DNA of 64,000 nucleotides from Deltaproteobacteria bacterium (GCA_022601195.1 JAHZIX010000002.1:124001-188000), one strand, 5' to 3'. Counted from the stretch's first letter, positions 38,955 to 48,332 are shown. Numbers and translations are program-made. Notes: a model not told the origin generated them from the sequence alone.

Positions 38955-41900
38955 TCAAGGTTGGGTCGATGTCCACTCCGAGGTATCCCCCGATTCGAAG
39001 CCGTCGGAGAAGATTTCTCCGGAGCCAACTCCGATGCAAAGCTCATCGATGCTGATGCCCCCCTGTTCTCCCGGACCCCCGGTGAGGTCAAAGAAGGAGC
39101 TCGGAGTCGTGAAGACATAACCCAGAAAGCCACTGGCGGAGGACGGTAGGGTGGTCTGCTGACCGTTTGCCGCCGCTACCCAAGTCTCGGGACCGGTGGC
39201 GTAATGGAAACCGAGCGCCAGAGATGGCGCCGGCGGCGTAACGCGAACGCCCTGACCGGAGTCCCGAAAGTGAAACTCACCGTTGGCGAAGATGTTTCCC
39301 GGATTGAGGTACTGAATGAGAACCTCTGGCGGCGGCGTCAGGGTGGTGAAAAGTACTCCTCTCGTGGAGGTGAAAGGCGTAGGCGCAGTGCCGAAGGGAG
39401 GAAGGTCCTCTTCTTCGAAGGTCTCACAGTCCATCCTCCCAGCCGCTTGCTGCCAGGCGGTAGCATCCGTGAAGACCTGCACCGTGGGCTCTTCAACCAC
39501 CTGGTAGCCGAAATCGACTCCCGCATGGGTACCTCCCCCTTGAACGACAATTTCGGCGCGATGGTCGAGCCCCCCGTCCAGGTCGAAGGTCGCTTGGGCT
39601 CCTACCGGTAAGGTACCCGTATCGATGCGGACCTCGTGAAGGCCCACCGGTACGGAAGGGAAATAAAAGTTTCCCAGAGCATTGGTCATGGCATTGGCAA
39701 GGCCATTGCCAGCGGCGTCGTGAAGTCGTACCAAGACCCCTGGGAGCCCACTCTCACCACCGTCCTGAAAACCATTGCCGTTGAGATCCTCCCAAACCCG
39801 ATCACCGACCAATCCACCGAAGCCGTCATCCCACGGGAGAGGATTCCTCATCGCCATGGAGTCGAGGGGGATGAATTCCTCTTCTCCTGCTTCGCGGCTC
39901 GAGACGATCAATTCCTGAAATCGAAACGGGTCCGGCTGCGTGTACTCGACGCTGAACGGAATCGTGGCGGAGCCGTCTGCTGGGATGGTCAAGGAACCCT
40001 CCACCGCAAGACCCGGTTCTTGTTGGTTCAGGCTCACCACTTCCCGGCCCGCCTCCAGACTGTCCGCCATCGCCTCGATGCGGAAATCGAAGTTGGCGAC
40101 CGCGCCGGTGGTATTTCGAAACTCCCAATTCTCTAGCTGCACATCTCCTACCGAAAGAATTCCCGTTCCTCCTCCATTGGGACCTCGCACCCGGCACAGA
40201 TCCCGACGATCCTGCACCGAGCCGGTGGCGATGGCAGTGCCTCCCGTCGCCGTGTCGACGCGAGTCACTTGGTAACAACCCACTTGTTTGGCCATAGTCA
40301 TCCCCATGGGGCGCTCGATGCGAATCGGCACCGGTAAGCAACCAGGCATGACCGTTACGGAAAGAGCGGGAGGAATCGGCATGATGGGCATCAGGCTTTC
40401 AAAGCCGTCCGGACCGTCGATGGTGCACTTGCCACCGGTCACCGGCGAGAGACTCGGCAGGTATTGAAAACTGAGCTCGTAGGTTCGCGGGGTCGTCGAG
40501 TAGTTGCAGACATCCACATAGACCTGCACATGGGACACTCCCAAGCAGAACCTTTGGTCCCAAGGCAAATGAATGCTGTCTTTGCATTTGCCCTCGGCTC
40601 CAGCACCGAATATCGCCTGCATCTCCCCAGGTCCCAACGCTCGATCAAATAGCTCCAACTCGTCTACCAGACCTCCATAATCGAAAGCCGAAAATTGACC
40701 TTGACTGACCAGAACCGGAGCCGTGTTGTTGATGCTCGTCATGTCGAGAATCGGCAAGGTCTCACGAAGGAAACCATCTAAATAGCACTGCACCTCCACC
40801 GCGGACCGGTCGACCACAATCCCGAGGTGATGCCACTCCCCGTCGTCCGGCACCAGGCAGGAGGAAAAGAGATGGGAAGCTCCATTGAGGCCCACACCAA
40901 CGTCGAGAGCAAAGGGAGAGGTGACTTGCTCCAGATAGAGCTCGTAGCCCCGACCTGCTTGGCTATCGTATTTCCCTACCAAAGCACCGACGGTGGGATC
41001 CCGAAGCCAAGCATCGATGGAAAGGTCGCCACTACCAAAGTTCAGAGCCCCATCGTGGCCAATCACTAAAAACCCAGGCCCTGCGAGGTCCAAAGCACCC
41101 GCCACCTTGCCGGGCTCGGGCGACGGCTGGCCGACGTGACTGCCGTCGCGGCCTGCGATCAGATCCGCTGCCACAGAGCCAGCTCGTTCATCGAAGGGAA
41201 GCCAACTCACCATGCCGGGAGGCGGCGCCACGCATTGAGGGGCACAAGGAGAGTTCGGGTGGATGGGGCCAAGGGCTTCCACCCGCCGGCCGTTGATAGG
41301 TGGATGCCTATCCCTCCCGGCGATAGCGAAGACCTTGCCATCAAGGGTCGCTGCTGCCAAATCCGTCAACCCAGAGTTGGTAGACGGCTCGATTCGCCAT
41401 TGATCATTCTGGGGATCGTATGAAAAGACGCGAGCATCGTTGGGGGCGACTTCGTCCCCGTCGTTGATCAGGTAAATCCGCTCATCGGGGCCCACCGTCA
41501 TACCGCGGCCACCGAGGGCGAAGTCTCCTGGGACCAAGGGTGGAGTCGCTTTGGCATTCGCTGCTAGCCACTCGTCGTCCTCCGGGTCATAGGCGAAGTT
41601 CACCGCCAAACTCGTTTGAACGCGGTCGACCCGCCCCATGACATAGATCATTCCATCACAACCTAGCTCTGCGCCAAGCCCCACGTGAGGTGCCGGCATA
41701 GTGTCCCTAGGAACCCACCCGTCCTCGGGATGCACGGGATCGAACATCTCGACACTGTCGACAGGAATCGGTCCAGTCCCAACCCCGCCGCCGAAGACAA
41801 AGATCCTTCCGCGCCGATCGGTAGCGGCAGCAGCCTTGGTTCGCCCTACCTGCAACGGGGGCATCGTCGTCCAAGTACCGGGATGGGAGGTAGGGTCGTA

Positions 41901-42338
41901 GACCTCCACGGTGTTCAGAGCCGAATTCGGCCCCATGGTCCCACCGATGACCCAAATTCTGCCCAGATGATCGACTGTCTCCGTCGCAAATCGACGCGGT
42001 GTCGGCAAAGGCGCGGCGGTGGTCCAGCCGGAACCCGGAGTGAAGACATCATTGCGGGAAAACAGGATGGAATCACCACCGCCACCGAAAACATAGAGAC
42101 GCTCCTGCCCAGATGCACTGCTGACCGCCGCTACGTGGCCGTAGAGATCGATGGGCAGCGAGGGCTCGTTGACCCAAGGTTGAGCTTCGGCTTCAAACAA
42201 AGCCGAGCTGGCGAGGAGGGTTGCCAGGAGAAGGGAGATCCTCCTTCCTTTTCGCCGCACCGAAATAACAGAGATCGTCGAAAAGTGTTGGTTGGGGGGG
42301 AAACCGAAGGGGGGAAACCGCTTTTGTAGTAGGACCAT
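38955..42338 (-). CDS. Secreted Kelch-LamG-SdrD_B protein with DGFESGD tail
   Basis: The start is the ATG at 42338, with GGAAAGGAAG just upstream; 1127 residues. After a long basic N-region and hydrophobic signal (LLLATLLASSALFEAEAQ) come Kelch repeats (about 55-370; RLYVFGGGG, RIWVIGG, RIFVFGGG), then a LamG/concanavalin domain (about 395-590; GMVSWLPFDE, SIDAWLRD, GLVDELELFDRAL). An SdrD B-like domain follows at about 843-925 (GDRVWEDLNGNGFQDGGES, GNFYFPSVP), then a C-terminal domain starting FTDATAWQQAAG. The last residues are FSDGFESGDTSEWTSTQP. The Kelch propeller and LamG suggest carbohydrate or surface binding outside the cell. No catalytic motif was seen. Confidence 0.85.
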   Translation of the reverse strand: MVLLQKRFPPFGFPPNQHFSTISVISVRRKGRRISLLLATLLASSALFEAEAQPWVNEPSLPIDLYGHVAAVSSASGQERLYVFGGGGDSILFSRNDVFTPGSGWTTAAPLPTPRRFATETVDHLGRIWVIGGTMGPNSALNTVEVYDPTSHPGTWTTMPPLQVGRTKAAAATDRRGRIFVFGGGVGTGPIPVDSVEMFDPVHPEDGWVPRDTMPAPHVGLGAELGCDGMIYVMGRVDRVQTSLAVNFAYDPEDDEWLAANAKATPPLVPGDFALGGRGMTVGPDERIYLINDGDEVAPNDARVFSYDPQNDQWRIEPSTNSGLTDLAAATLDGKVFAIAGRDRHPPINGRRVEALGPIHPNSPCAPQCVAPPPGMVSWLPFDERAGSVAADLIAGRDGSHVGQPSPEPGKVAGALDLAGPGFLVIGHDGALNFGSGDLSIDAWLRDPTVGALVGKYDSQAGRGYELYLEQVTSPFALDVGVGLNGASHLFSSCLVPDDGEWHHLGIVVDRSAVEVQCYLDGFLRETLPILDMTSINNTAPVLVSQGQFSAFDYGGLVDELELFDRALGPGEMQAIFGAGAEGKCKDSIHLPWDQRFCLGVSHVQVYVDVCNYSTTPRTYELSFQYLPSLSPVTGGKCTIDGPDGFESLMPIMPIPPALSVTVMPGCLPVPIRIERPMGMTMAKQVGCYQVTRVDTATGGTAIATGSVQDRRDLCRVRGPNGGGTGILSVGDVQLENWEFRNTTGAVANFDFRIEAMADSLEAGREVVSLNQQEPGLAVEGSLTIPADGSATIPFSVEYTQPDPFRFQELIVSSREAGEEEFIPLDSMAMRNPLPWDDGFGGLVGDRVWEDLNGNGFQDGGESGLPGVLVRLHDAAGNGLANAMTNALGNFYFPSVPVGLHEVRIDTGTLPVGAQATFDLDGGLDHRAEIVVQGGGTHAGVDFGYQVVEEPTVQVFTDATAWQQAAGRMDCETFEEEDLPPFGTAPTPFTSTRGVLFTTLTPPPEVLIQYLNPGNIFANGEFHFRDSGQGVRVTPPAPSLALGFHYATGPETWVAAANGQQTTLPSSASGFLGYVFTTPSSFFDLTGGPGEQGGISIDELCIGVGSGEIFSDGFESGDTSEWTSTQP

Positions 42339-42454
42339 CGGATCTTCCTTTCCTAGCTGGTACCCGGAACCCGCGCCGAAGAAGCACAAGGAAAGGAGTC
42401 AAAATCTCCCAGCCTGCGGCCCCGGAATGGAGCTTCGTGCAGTGAGTTCCAATG

Positions 42455-42510
42455 GGTTGCTTAGCCCTTTGGGCGCAAAAGGCACGGCAATCCCTTCATG
42501 GGTCCAGGAA
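42455..42510 (-). promoter_or_regulatory. Shared leader motif, copy B
   Basis: This is the best-conserved copy: GGTTGC, GGGCGCAAAA, CAATCCCTTCATG in fixed register with copy A. On the minus strand TTGC-GCCC pairs with GGGC-TAA-GCAA around a 3-nt loop. It lies 117-172 nt upstream of the Kelch gene start; it is also upstream of the divergent ECF gene, but the shared orientation ties it to the minus-strand gene. Confidence 0.6.
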
Positions 42511-42588
42511 ATTTATCGGCGCCACTCTCTTCAGGACGAGCTGCTCGAGACCAGATCTTTCTGCTTGGGGTCGCCATCTTGATTTCGC

Positions 42589-42618
42589 ACGCCATAACTT
42601 AGAGACCCGCGGTATCAT
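42589..42618 (+). promoter_or_regulatory. Candidate promoter of the ECF sigma gene
   Basis: TTGATT (42589-42594), an 18-nt spacer and TATCAT (42613-42618) precede the ATG by 8 nt. As with the XRE gene, the start codon is so close to the -10 that the transcript would be nearly leaderless, and no Shine-Dalgarno is visible. Confidence 0.4.
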
Positions 42619-42626
42619 TGAATTAA

Positions 42627-43235
42627 ATGAGAGAGATAGAGCCCGAAGACATCACCGAGCTCCTGCTCGCTTGGCGAGGAGGAGATGAAGCCGCCTTCGA
42701 GCGTCTGGCGCCGCTAATCTACGACCAGCTACGACGCCTGGCTCACGCCTATATGCGCGACGAGCCCAGCGGTCACCTGCTGCAAACCACCGCCCTGGTC
42801 CACGAGGCCTACATACGCCTGGTGGGCTTGGACGCCGAGTGGGAGGGGCGAAGCCACTTCTTTGGAGTCGCAGCTCAGCTGATGCGCCACGTTCTGGTAG
42901 ACGATGCCCGCCGCCGCCGATCTGCCAAGCGCGGTAGTGGCATTCGGCCGGTGCCCCTGGAAGCTATCGAGCTGGCAGACGACCAGCCCAGTGCCTCGTT
43001 GCTGGCTCTGGACGATGCTTTGCGAGAGCTGGAGGGCATTGATACCCGCAAGAGTCGAGTGCTGGAGATGCGTTTCTTCGGTGGCCTGACCGGTCGCGAG
43101 ATCGCCGAAGTTCTCGAGGTTTCGGATACCACCGTGGAACGGGACATGCGGTTCGCCAAGTCCTGGCTCGCTCAACGCCTCGGCCCCTCCGAAACTGGCC
43201 TCGCAGGCCCGGCGTCGAGCCTGCCTTACGGTTAG
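42627..43235 (+). CDS. ECF-type sigma factor (TIGR02999-like)
   Basis: The 202-residue protein carries sigma region 2 (LLAWRGGDEAAFERLAPLIY, then LLQTTALVHEAYIRLVG and HFFGVAAQLMRHVLVDDAR) and region 4 (RVLEMRFFGGLTGREIAEVL, then VSDTTVERDMRFAKSWL). These wordings are typical of the ECF subgroup that is regularly encoded next to a Ser/Thr kinase in Acidobacteriota and Planctomycetes. It directs RNA polymerase to its own regulon. The kinase gene starts 15 bp downstream, so both are probably one operon, and phosphorylation may control the sigma factor (inference). Confidence 0.9.
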   Translation: MREIEPEDITELLLAWRGGDEAAFERLAPLIYDQLRRLAHAYMRDEPSGHLLQTTALVHEAYIRLVGLDAEWEGRSHFFGVAAQLMRHVLVDDARRRRSAKRGSGIRPVPLEAIELADDQPSASLLALDDALRELEGIDTRKSRVLEMRFFGGLTGREIAEVLEVSDTTVERDMRFAKSWLAQRLGPSETGLAGPASSLPYG

Positions 43236-43250
43236 TGGGGGTTGGTCGGT

Positions 43251-45836
43251 ATGGACCCCAAGAAGTTTCAAGCCGCTGAAACCCTCTTTCACCAAGCCCT
43301 CGAGCTTCCCCCCGAGGCCCGAGCTACTTTCCTGGAAAAAGCCTGCGGTGACGATGCCACTCTCTACGATGCCGTCTCTGAGCTGATCGCAGTCGAGCCC
43401 GGAGCCGAATCCCGGTTGGACGGCGTGGTGCGTCGCAAGGCCATTGAAATGGCACCTGAAGGAGGAATCCCCGAAGCGGTCAACCTACCTCAACGCATCG
43501 GTCCCTACAGGGTTCTCGGCCAGCTGGGCCGAGGTGGCCAAGGCGTCGTCCTCCTCGCTGAGCGAGACGACGAGGCCTTTCACAAGAAGGTGGCCATCAA
43601 GGTTCTGCGCGGTGGCCTCGATACCGGCGAAAGAGCGGGCCGCTTTCGCCGTGAGCGCCAAATCCTCGCCCGCCTCGAGCACCCGGCCATCGCCCGAGTC
43701 TTGGATGGCGGCACTTCCGAGGACGGGTCTCCCTACGTGGTCATGGAGCACGTAGAGGGGGAACCCATCGATTCCTACTGCATCCGCAGAGACCTGGGAG
43801 TCGAGGAAACCCTAGATCTCTTTTGCCGCGCCGCTGAGGCCGTCGAGGCCGCCCACCGCCAATTGGTAATCCACCGCGACCTCAAACCCTCGAACCTGCT
43901 GGTGACCGCCGCTGGAGAGCCCAAGCTGCTCGACTTTGGAATCTCCCAGCTGCTGGACGAAGACGACTCTCCTGAGGTCGACCTCACCGTGACGGGGCGC
44001 CAACCCTTGACCCCCGGTTTTGCCAGTCCGGAGCAGGTGAGGGGCCAGCATCTGACCACCGCCACCGACATCTACTCCTTGGGCATCCTTCTCTACCGCC
44101 TATTGACCCGTCAGCAGCCCTACCGACTCCAGGGGCGCAGCCCCGCCGAGATCGAGCGAATCATCACCGAGACCAAACCGGGAAAGCCCAGCGCCATCGC
44201 TACCGCTGGCGGCGATCCCTCCCTGGGCCGGCGGCTGCGGGGCGACCTCGACACCATCGTCCTCAAAGCGCTGCGCAAGGAGCCGGAGCAGAGGTACGGA
44301 ACGGTAGCGGAGTTGGTCGACGACCTTCGCCGTCATCAAAGCGGTTTGCCGGTGCGGGCGCGAGGAGAGACCGTTCGCTACCGCCTGGGAAAATTCCTGG
44401 CTCGCAATCGCCTGCCGGTAGCGGTGGCAGCGGCAGCCACACTGCTCTTCGCCACCCTGGTGACCTTTTACACCCTTCAACTGCGAGCTGAGCGGGACCG
44501 TGCCACTCTGGAAGCGGTACGGGCGGACCAGGGGGCAGCTGAATCCGAAGCCGTCACCCAATTGGTCACCGAATTGTTCGCCCTCGCCGATCCCAACAGC
44601 TTGGACGGCCAAGAAATGAGCGCAAGCCAGCTGCTCGAGCGGGGAGTCGAGCTAACCCGGCGCATTCCCGCCGACCAACCCGCAATCCGAGGCCGCCTGC
44701 TCGGTTTTCTGGCCGATGTTCACGTCCAGTGGGAGCTCTACGACCCGGCCCGCGAGCTTCTCGATGAGCGCCTCGAGCTCTACCGCTCCCACTCCTCCGA
44801 ACCCACTCCGGAGATAGCGGCGACCCTAACGGCTCTCGGAAAGCTCGAAATCGACCGCCACGGCCTGCCAGAAGCAAGGGACTTTCTCGATCGCGCTCAC
44901 TCGGCTTGGCAAGCCCTCGGCCAAGGCGCCAGCCAACCAGCGCTCCAGACCAGGCTCTACCAATTCGAGCTACTTCAGGCCACCGACTCCCCCATCGATA
45001 GCAAGGATCTCGAGAAGGAGCTCGTCGAGATCAGTGCAGACCTCCAAAACCTGGTCGACCAAGAAAGCCGTCGCCTGGCACCGGATCATCCGGACTTGGC
45101 CAGAGTTCAGCGCCTGCTGGCAGATAGCAGGAGCCTGGAAGGCGATCTGGCTCTGGATCAAAGGGATCCGAACCGCGCCGCGGAACGCTACCGGGTAACC
45201 CTAGGCCTGCTTCAGGAGGCCCTGGGTCCAGCACACCTGGATGTCGCCGCAACCTGGAATAACTTGGCGGTCGCCTTACAACGGGCTGGCCTACAGGAGC
45301 AATCACTCTCCGCAAGGCAAAAGCAACTGGAGATCCACCGCCAGTTGCTCGGTGACTCGAGCTACCGCTTGGCCCTTGGCCTATGGGGTCTCGGAGTCTT
45401 CCAATTGCGCCACGGCCAGCCAGAGAAAGGCCTCGAAGCTTGCCGCGAAGCCTTAGCCATGACCCGGAGCCTCGGAGGCGAAGAACACCCCAATGTTCCC
45501 CAACTGCTGCGCTGCGTCGCCCTAGGCTGGACCAAGCTCGGGGAGACCGAAGAGGCCGCTGCGGCCTATGGAGAAAGCGTCCGCATCGTCCGCCGCATCG
45601 TCGCCGACGATCGGGCTACGCCCTGGAGCTTGTCCACAGCACTGTTTCATCTGGGAGTCTTCGCCCTACGCGAGGGAAGAACAGTCACCGCTGACGAAGC
45701 TCTCCGAGAATGCACCGAAATCCGGCGCGCCGAAAACCCCAACGCCCCCGGCACCCACCAAGCAGTCTGCTTGTCCCAGGGTGCTCACACCTCACCCCAT
45801 GAGGTCAGCGCCTTGGTGGAGAGGTGCACGTCGTAG
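43251..45836 (+). CDS. Transmembrane Ser/Thr protein kinase with TPR region
   Basis: I start at the ATG at 43251 (an earlier in-frame start at 43242 is possible); 861 residues. An N-terminal helical segment precedes a complete Hanks-type kinase: glycine loop LGRGGQGVV, the invariant Lys in VAIK (117), HRDLKPSN (about 208), DFG (about 228) and GFASPEQVRG as the activation end. One membrane helix (about 388-409) separates the cytosolic kinase from a C-terminal region of TPR helices (AATLTALGKLEIDR, DVAATWNNLAVALQ, PQLLRCVALGWTKLGETEEA), probably periplasmic. It is paired with the ECF gene and is the probable signal input of that regulon. Its stop faces the convergent secreted-protein gene 33 bp away. 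Confidence 0.9.
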   Translation: MDPKKFQAAETLFHQALELPPEARATFLEKACGDDATLYDAVSELIAVEPGAESRLDGVVRRKAIEMAPEGGIPEAVNLPQRIGPYRVLGQLGRGGQGVVLLAERDDEAFHKKVAIKVLRGGLDTGERAGRFRRERQILARLEHPAIARVLDGGTSEDGSPYVVMEHVEGEPIDSYCIRRDLGVEETLDLFCRAAEAVEAAHRQLVIHRDLKPSNLLVTAAGEPKLLDFGISQLLDEDDSPEVDLTVTGRQPLTPGFASPEQVRGQHLTTATDIYSLGILLYRLLTRQQPYRLQGRSPAEIERIITETKPGKPSAIATAGGDPSLGRRLRGDLDTIVLKALRKEPEQRYGTVAELVDDLRRHQSGLPVRARGETVRYRLGKFLARNRLPVAVAAAATLLFATLVTFYTLQLRAERDRATLEAVRADQGAAESEAVTQLVTELFALADPNSLDGQEMSASQLLERGVELTRRIPADQPAIRGRLLGFLADVHVQWELYDPARELLDERLELYRSHSSEPTPEIAATLTALGKLEIDRHGLPEARDFLDRAHSAWQALGQGASQPALQTRLYQFELLQATDSPIDSKDLEKELVEISADLQNLVDQESRRLAPDHPDLARVQRLLADSRSLEGDLALDQRDPNRAAERYRVTLGLLQEALGPAHLDVAATWNNLAVALQRAGLQEQSLSARQKQLEIHRQLLGDSSYRLALGLWGLGVFQLRHGQPEKGLEACREALAMTRSLGGEEHPNVPQLLRCVALGWTKLGETEEAAAAYGESVRIVRRIVADDRATPWSLSTALFHLGVFALREGRTVTADEALRECTEIRRAENPNAPGTHQAVCLSQGAHTSPHEVSALVERCTS

Positions 45837-45869
45837 TAGAAAACCCCAACCCCGAACACCTCATTACCC

Positions 45870-47840
45870 CTAATGAATCGCTGTCCATGCCGACGCGTCT
45901 CCGGACTCAAAGCCATCGGCAAAAATTGCCTCCAGCTCAGGCAGCTGCTCGGTAGGGCATTGATGGACTATGGGAATCGGAGCGCAGGGGTGCAAACAAT
46001 CTGGAGGGAAGAAGCCGTGTTGTGGAGGAACCTGGCTCCCCGCGACAACCTGGTCGACATCCCTCACCTGGCTCCTATTGGGACCGACTTCGATGAGATA
46101 GTCCATGATCACGAACTCTCCCGACTTCACCGCGACTTCGCCCTGTAAACCAACGGTGCAATGGCTCCGGGCGAAAAGGGTGATGGGGTCAGTATTCCGA
46201 TAGGTGCCGTCCTGTTGATCCGCCAAATCGATGCCCGCAACTCCCCTCAGATCTCCCATGGGGTCGCCAGTGACGTAGACGCCTCTGAGATCAATGGTGG
46301 GGGAGTCATTGACCAGGCAAAGATACGATTTGACCTTTTCCTTTGGCTCCAACTCGTCCTGGCAGTTGATGATCCAACCCTCTACCTGGTTGGCCAACAC
46401 CGCCGCGGCCTTCTCGTAATGGCCCACCACTTCACTGGCAAAACTGACCGCCGGAATCCCCGTCGTCTGGATCCGAAACCGGGCGGCGCTGGTGACGGCT
46501 TTGGGGTCGAAGTCTGGCCACGCGAAGATGCGATCGCCCGTGAAGGGACTGCTCCTTCCAGGAATCGAAATCGCTACCGGGCTATCGAAGGTCAGCTCGA
46601 CGAGAGGAAGATCGCCGTTGGCCAGCGGTTCGTCCCCCGGGAAAGGGTCCGGCGGGAAAGAGGAAGGAATCACCGGATCGAGGATCGCGGGAGCCTCGGC
46701 AAACGTCGCCACCGGATTCTCTAGGTTCGTCCAGGTGCCTTGGCTGACCTCTCCATTGAAGATCTCCAGGCCGATGGGGACCAAGTAGGGAACCGGATCG
46801 ACAAGAGTGGAAAGGGGCGAGAAGTCGAAGCTGGCTTGGAATTCCGAGCCAGTAAACTCGATCCGGGTCGCCAGCGCGTCTTGATCGACCTCCCCATCCA
46901 CCGTCCCGAAGGTCCGAGCCTCCAAAGTGGCACCGTCGAGTAGCTCCAGGGGCGAAAGATCCTCGATACCGACGAACCAGCTCAAGGCCTCCCCAAGCTC
47001 TACTTCCAGAGTCGCTGTGGATCCCAGACCGGGACCGGCGGTGGGTGGCAGCCCTTGAAGGGTAAGGGAATCGGAAGCAGGAACAAGGAAACCCTCCAGG
47101 GCTCGATGACGGTTGTTCCACATCACGACATCATGTTGAGCGAGATAAAACGAGTTGACCCCGGTGGCAGTGAGCTCTAGGGCACTGAAGAAGTCAGCAT
47201 CGCTCGTAGCGTCTTCAGCGACAAAAACCGCGCTGTCAGCATCAACAATTGTCCCGTCAGGAAGGCGGAAGCCGCCACCGGCGCCCTTATCTGGAAATCC
47301 ATACAACCCAAGAGCTCCGCCCCGGTGGACAAACAGCTCCGGTTCCAGATTCGCTGGCCATAGAAAAGAGCCTGCTGGCACGGAGAGCTTCTTCATACAA
47401 CCAACCTGAGTATCGCCAAGATAGAGCTCGAAGGAGTAGGTAGAAGCCCCCAGAGCAGAGAAGTCTGGTGTTAGCTTGAACTGGCCTGTCGTAGGTTCGA
47501 ACTCGATTTCGAGCTCCATCGCCGTCACTTCCGTTCCATCCACCAGCCCCACAGCGGCTGCCGTGAGCTTCGCGGTTCGGAGAATGTCAATGGTGTCGAT
47601 TCCCAAGCGCGATGCCATTCCTTCAGCGGCCAGAGTCTCGACGCGAACACCGTCCGTGCCAGCTCCTCCGAAATTGCTCACCTCCAACCGATCCCCAACC
47701 AAGACGAGTTGAGCACTCCCTAGAGGAGTATGATTAAAGCCCTCAAAGGGCACCGTAGAACCGGCCCAAACCACTGGGCCAAGGGAAATCAGCAGGACAC
47801 CCAATATCCATTGTGAACTCAAGATGGGTCTCTCAAACAT
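45870..47840 (-). CDS. Secreted protein of unknown function with DGFESGD tail
   Basis: The ATG at 47840 has AAGGAGAG 7 nt upstream and opens a signal peptide (SQWILGVLLISLGPVVWAG); 656 residues. No known family is recognised. Directly after the signal is one copy of the module also found in the 36137-38581 protein (LGSAQL, GDRLEVSNFGGAGTDGVRV). Other parts are beta-rich, with paired Cys near the C-terminus (PPDCLHPCAPIPIVHQC). The last residues are FADGFESGDASAWTAIH. A leader motif copy lies at 48009-48055. Extracellular location is inferred. Confidence 0.75.
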   Translation of the reverse strand: MFERPILSSQWILGVLLISLGPVVWAGSTVPFEGFNHTPLGSAQLVLVGDRLEVSNFGGAGTDGVRVETLAAEGMASRLGIDTIDILRTAKLTAAAVGLVDGTEVTAMELEIEFEPTTGQFKLTPDFSALGASTYSFELYLGDTQVGCMKKLSVPAGSFLWPANLEPELFVHRGGALGLYGFPDKGAGGGFRLPDGTIVDADSAVFVAEDATSDADFFSALELTATGVNSFYLAQHDVVMWNNRHRALEGFLVPASDSLTLQGLPPTAGPGLGSTATLEVELGEALSWFVGIEDLSPLELLDGATLEARTFGTVDGEVDQDALATRIEFTGSEFQASFDFSPLSTLVDPVPYLVPIGLEIFNGEVSQGTWTNLENPVATFAEAPAILDPVIPSSFPPDPFPGDEPLANGDLPLVELTFDSPVAISIPGRSSPFTGDRIFAWPDFDPKAVTSAARFRIQTTGIPAVSFASEVVGHYEKAAAVLANQVEGWIINCQDELEPKEKVKSYLCLVNDSPTIDLRGVYVTGDPMGDLRGVAGIDLADQQDGTYRNTDPITLFARSHCTVGLQGEVAVKSGEFVIMDYLIEVGPNRSQVRDVDQVVAGSQVPPQHGFFPPDCLHPCAPIPIVHQCPTEQLPELEAIFADGFESGDASAWTAIH

Positions 47841-48008
47841 TTCTGGACTCTCCTTATTTCTTTTACCAGTTCGAATCGGCAAGAGATGCACCGAAGGCTG
47901 TCCGCAGAACGCACCGAGGGCCCTGTTCGGCCCCCTTCTTTCTTTCGAAGAAGTGCGTCCGAATAGACAGCTGCCACCGCGCCAGCCTCTTGCCTAGAAT
48001 CTCTTGGA

Positions 48009-48055
48009 GGTTCACTTATGAGGGCGGAAAGTGCTCGCGGAATCCTTCACAGAAA
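48009..48055 (-). promoter_or_regulatory. Shared leader motif, copy C (divergent)
   Basis: GGGCGGAAAG (48022-48031) and AATCCTTCAC (48041-48050) keep exactly the spacing seen in copies A and B (21 nt between GGGCG and TCCTTCA). The GGTT block is 3 nt closer. It lies about 170-215 nt upstream of the start at 47840. It is weaker than A and B, so the family assignment is tentative. Confidence 0.45.
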
Positions 48056-48164
48056 ATCAAGATTTCTTGCCAGCGATGGCCTTCACTCACCTAAAACTAC
48101 CCACGCGACATTCGGCTGCCACCTATCTGCCATCCACCGACAGCCTCCCCTGCAGTACCAGCTG

Positions 48165-48332
48165 CGGTGTCAGGCATGCGTTCCATGCAGTCCTTAAACA
48201 CCGAACACCTCGAAGCGATGGGATAAGAGCTAACCTCTTCTCCAGTCTGAATTTACGAGACAATCGCCTCGAGATATGCGACGAGCGATTCCTTGTCATT
48301 TAAGGGCTGCATGGAACGCATGCCTGACACCG
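48165..48332. mobile_element. 168-bp element with 33-bp terminal inverted repeats (MITE/REPIN-like)
   Basis: Bases 48165-48197 and 48300-48332 are inverted repeats with a single mismatch in 33 positions, enclosing a 102-nt spacer without coding potential. Each arm starts GGTGTCAGGC and contains GGAACGCATGCC or its complement. Arms starting GGTGTCAGGC recall REP/RAYT-associated palindromes (recalled, not searched). No clear target-site duplication is visible. The element lies between divergent genes, just upstream of the MtfA-like gene. Confidence 0.6.

Noticed and set aside
48165..48332. The 33-bp inverted repeats as a rho-independent terminator or CRISPR-like repeat
   Set aside because: The 102-nt spacer is too long for an intrinsic terminator and there are only two inverted copies, not direct repeats with spacers.
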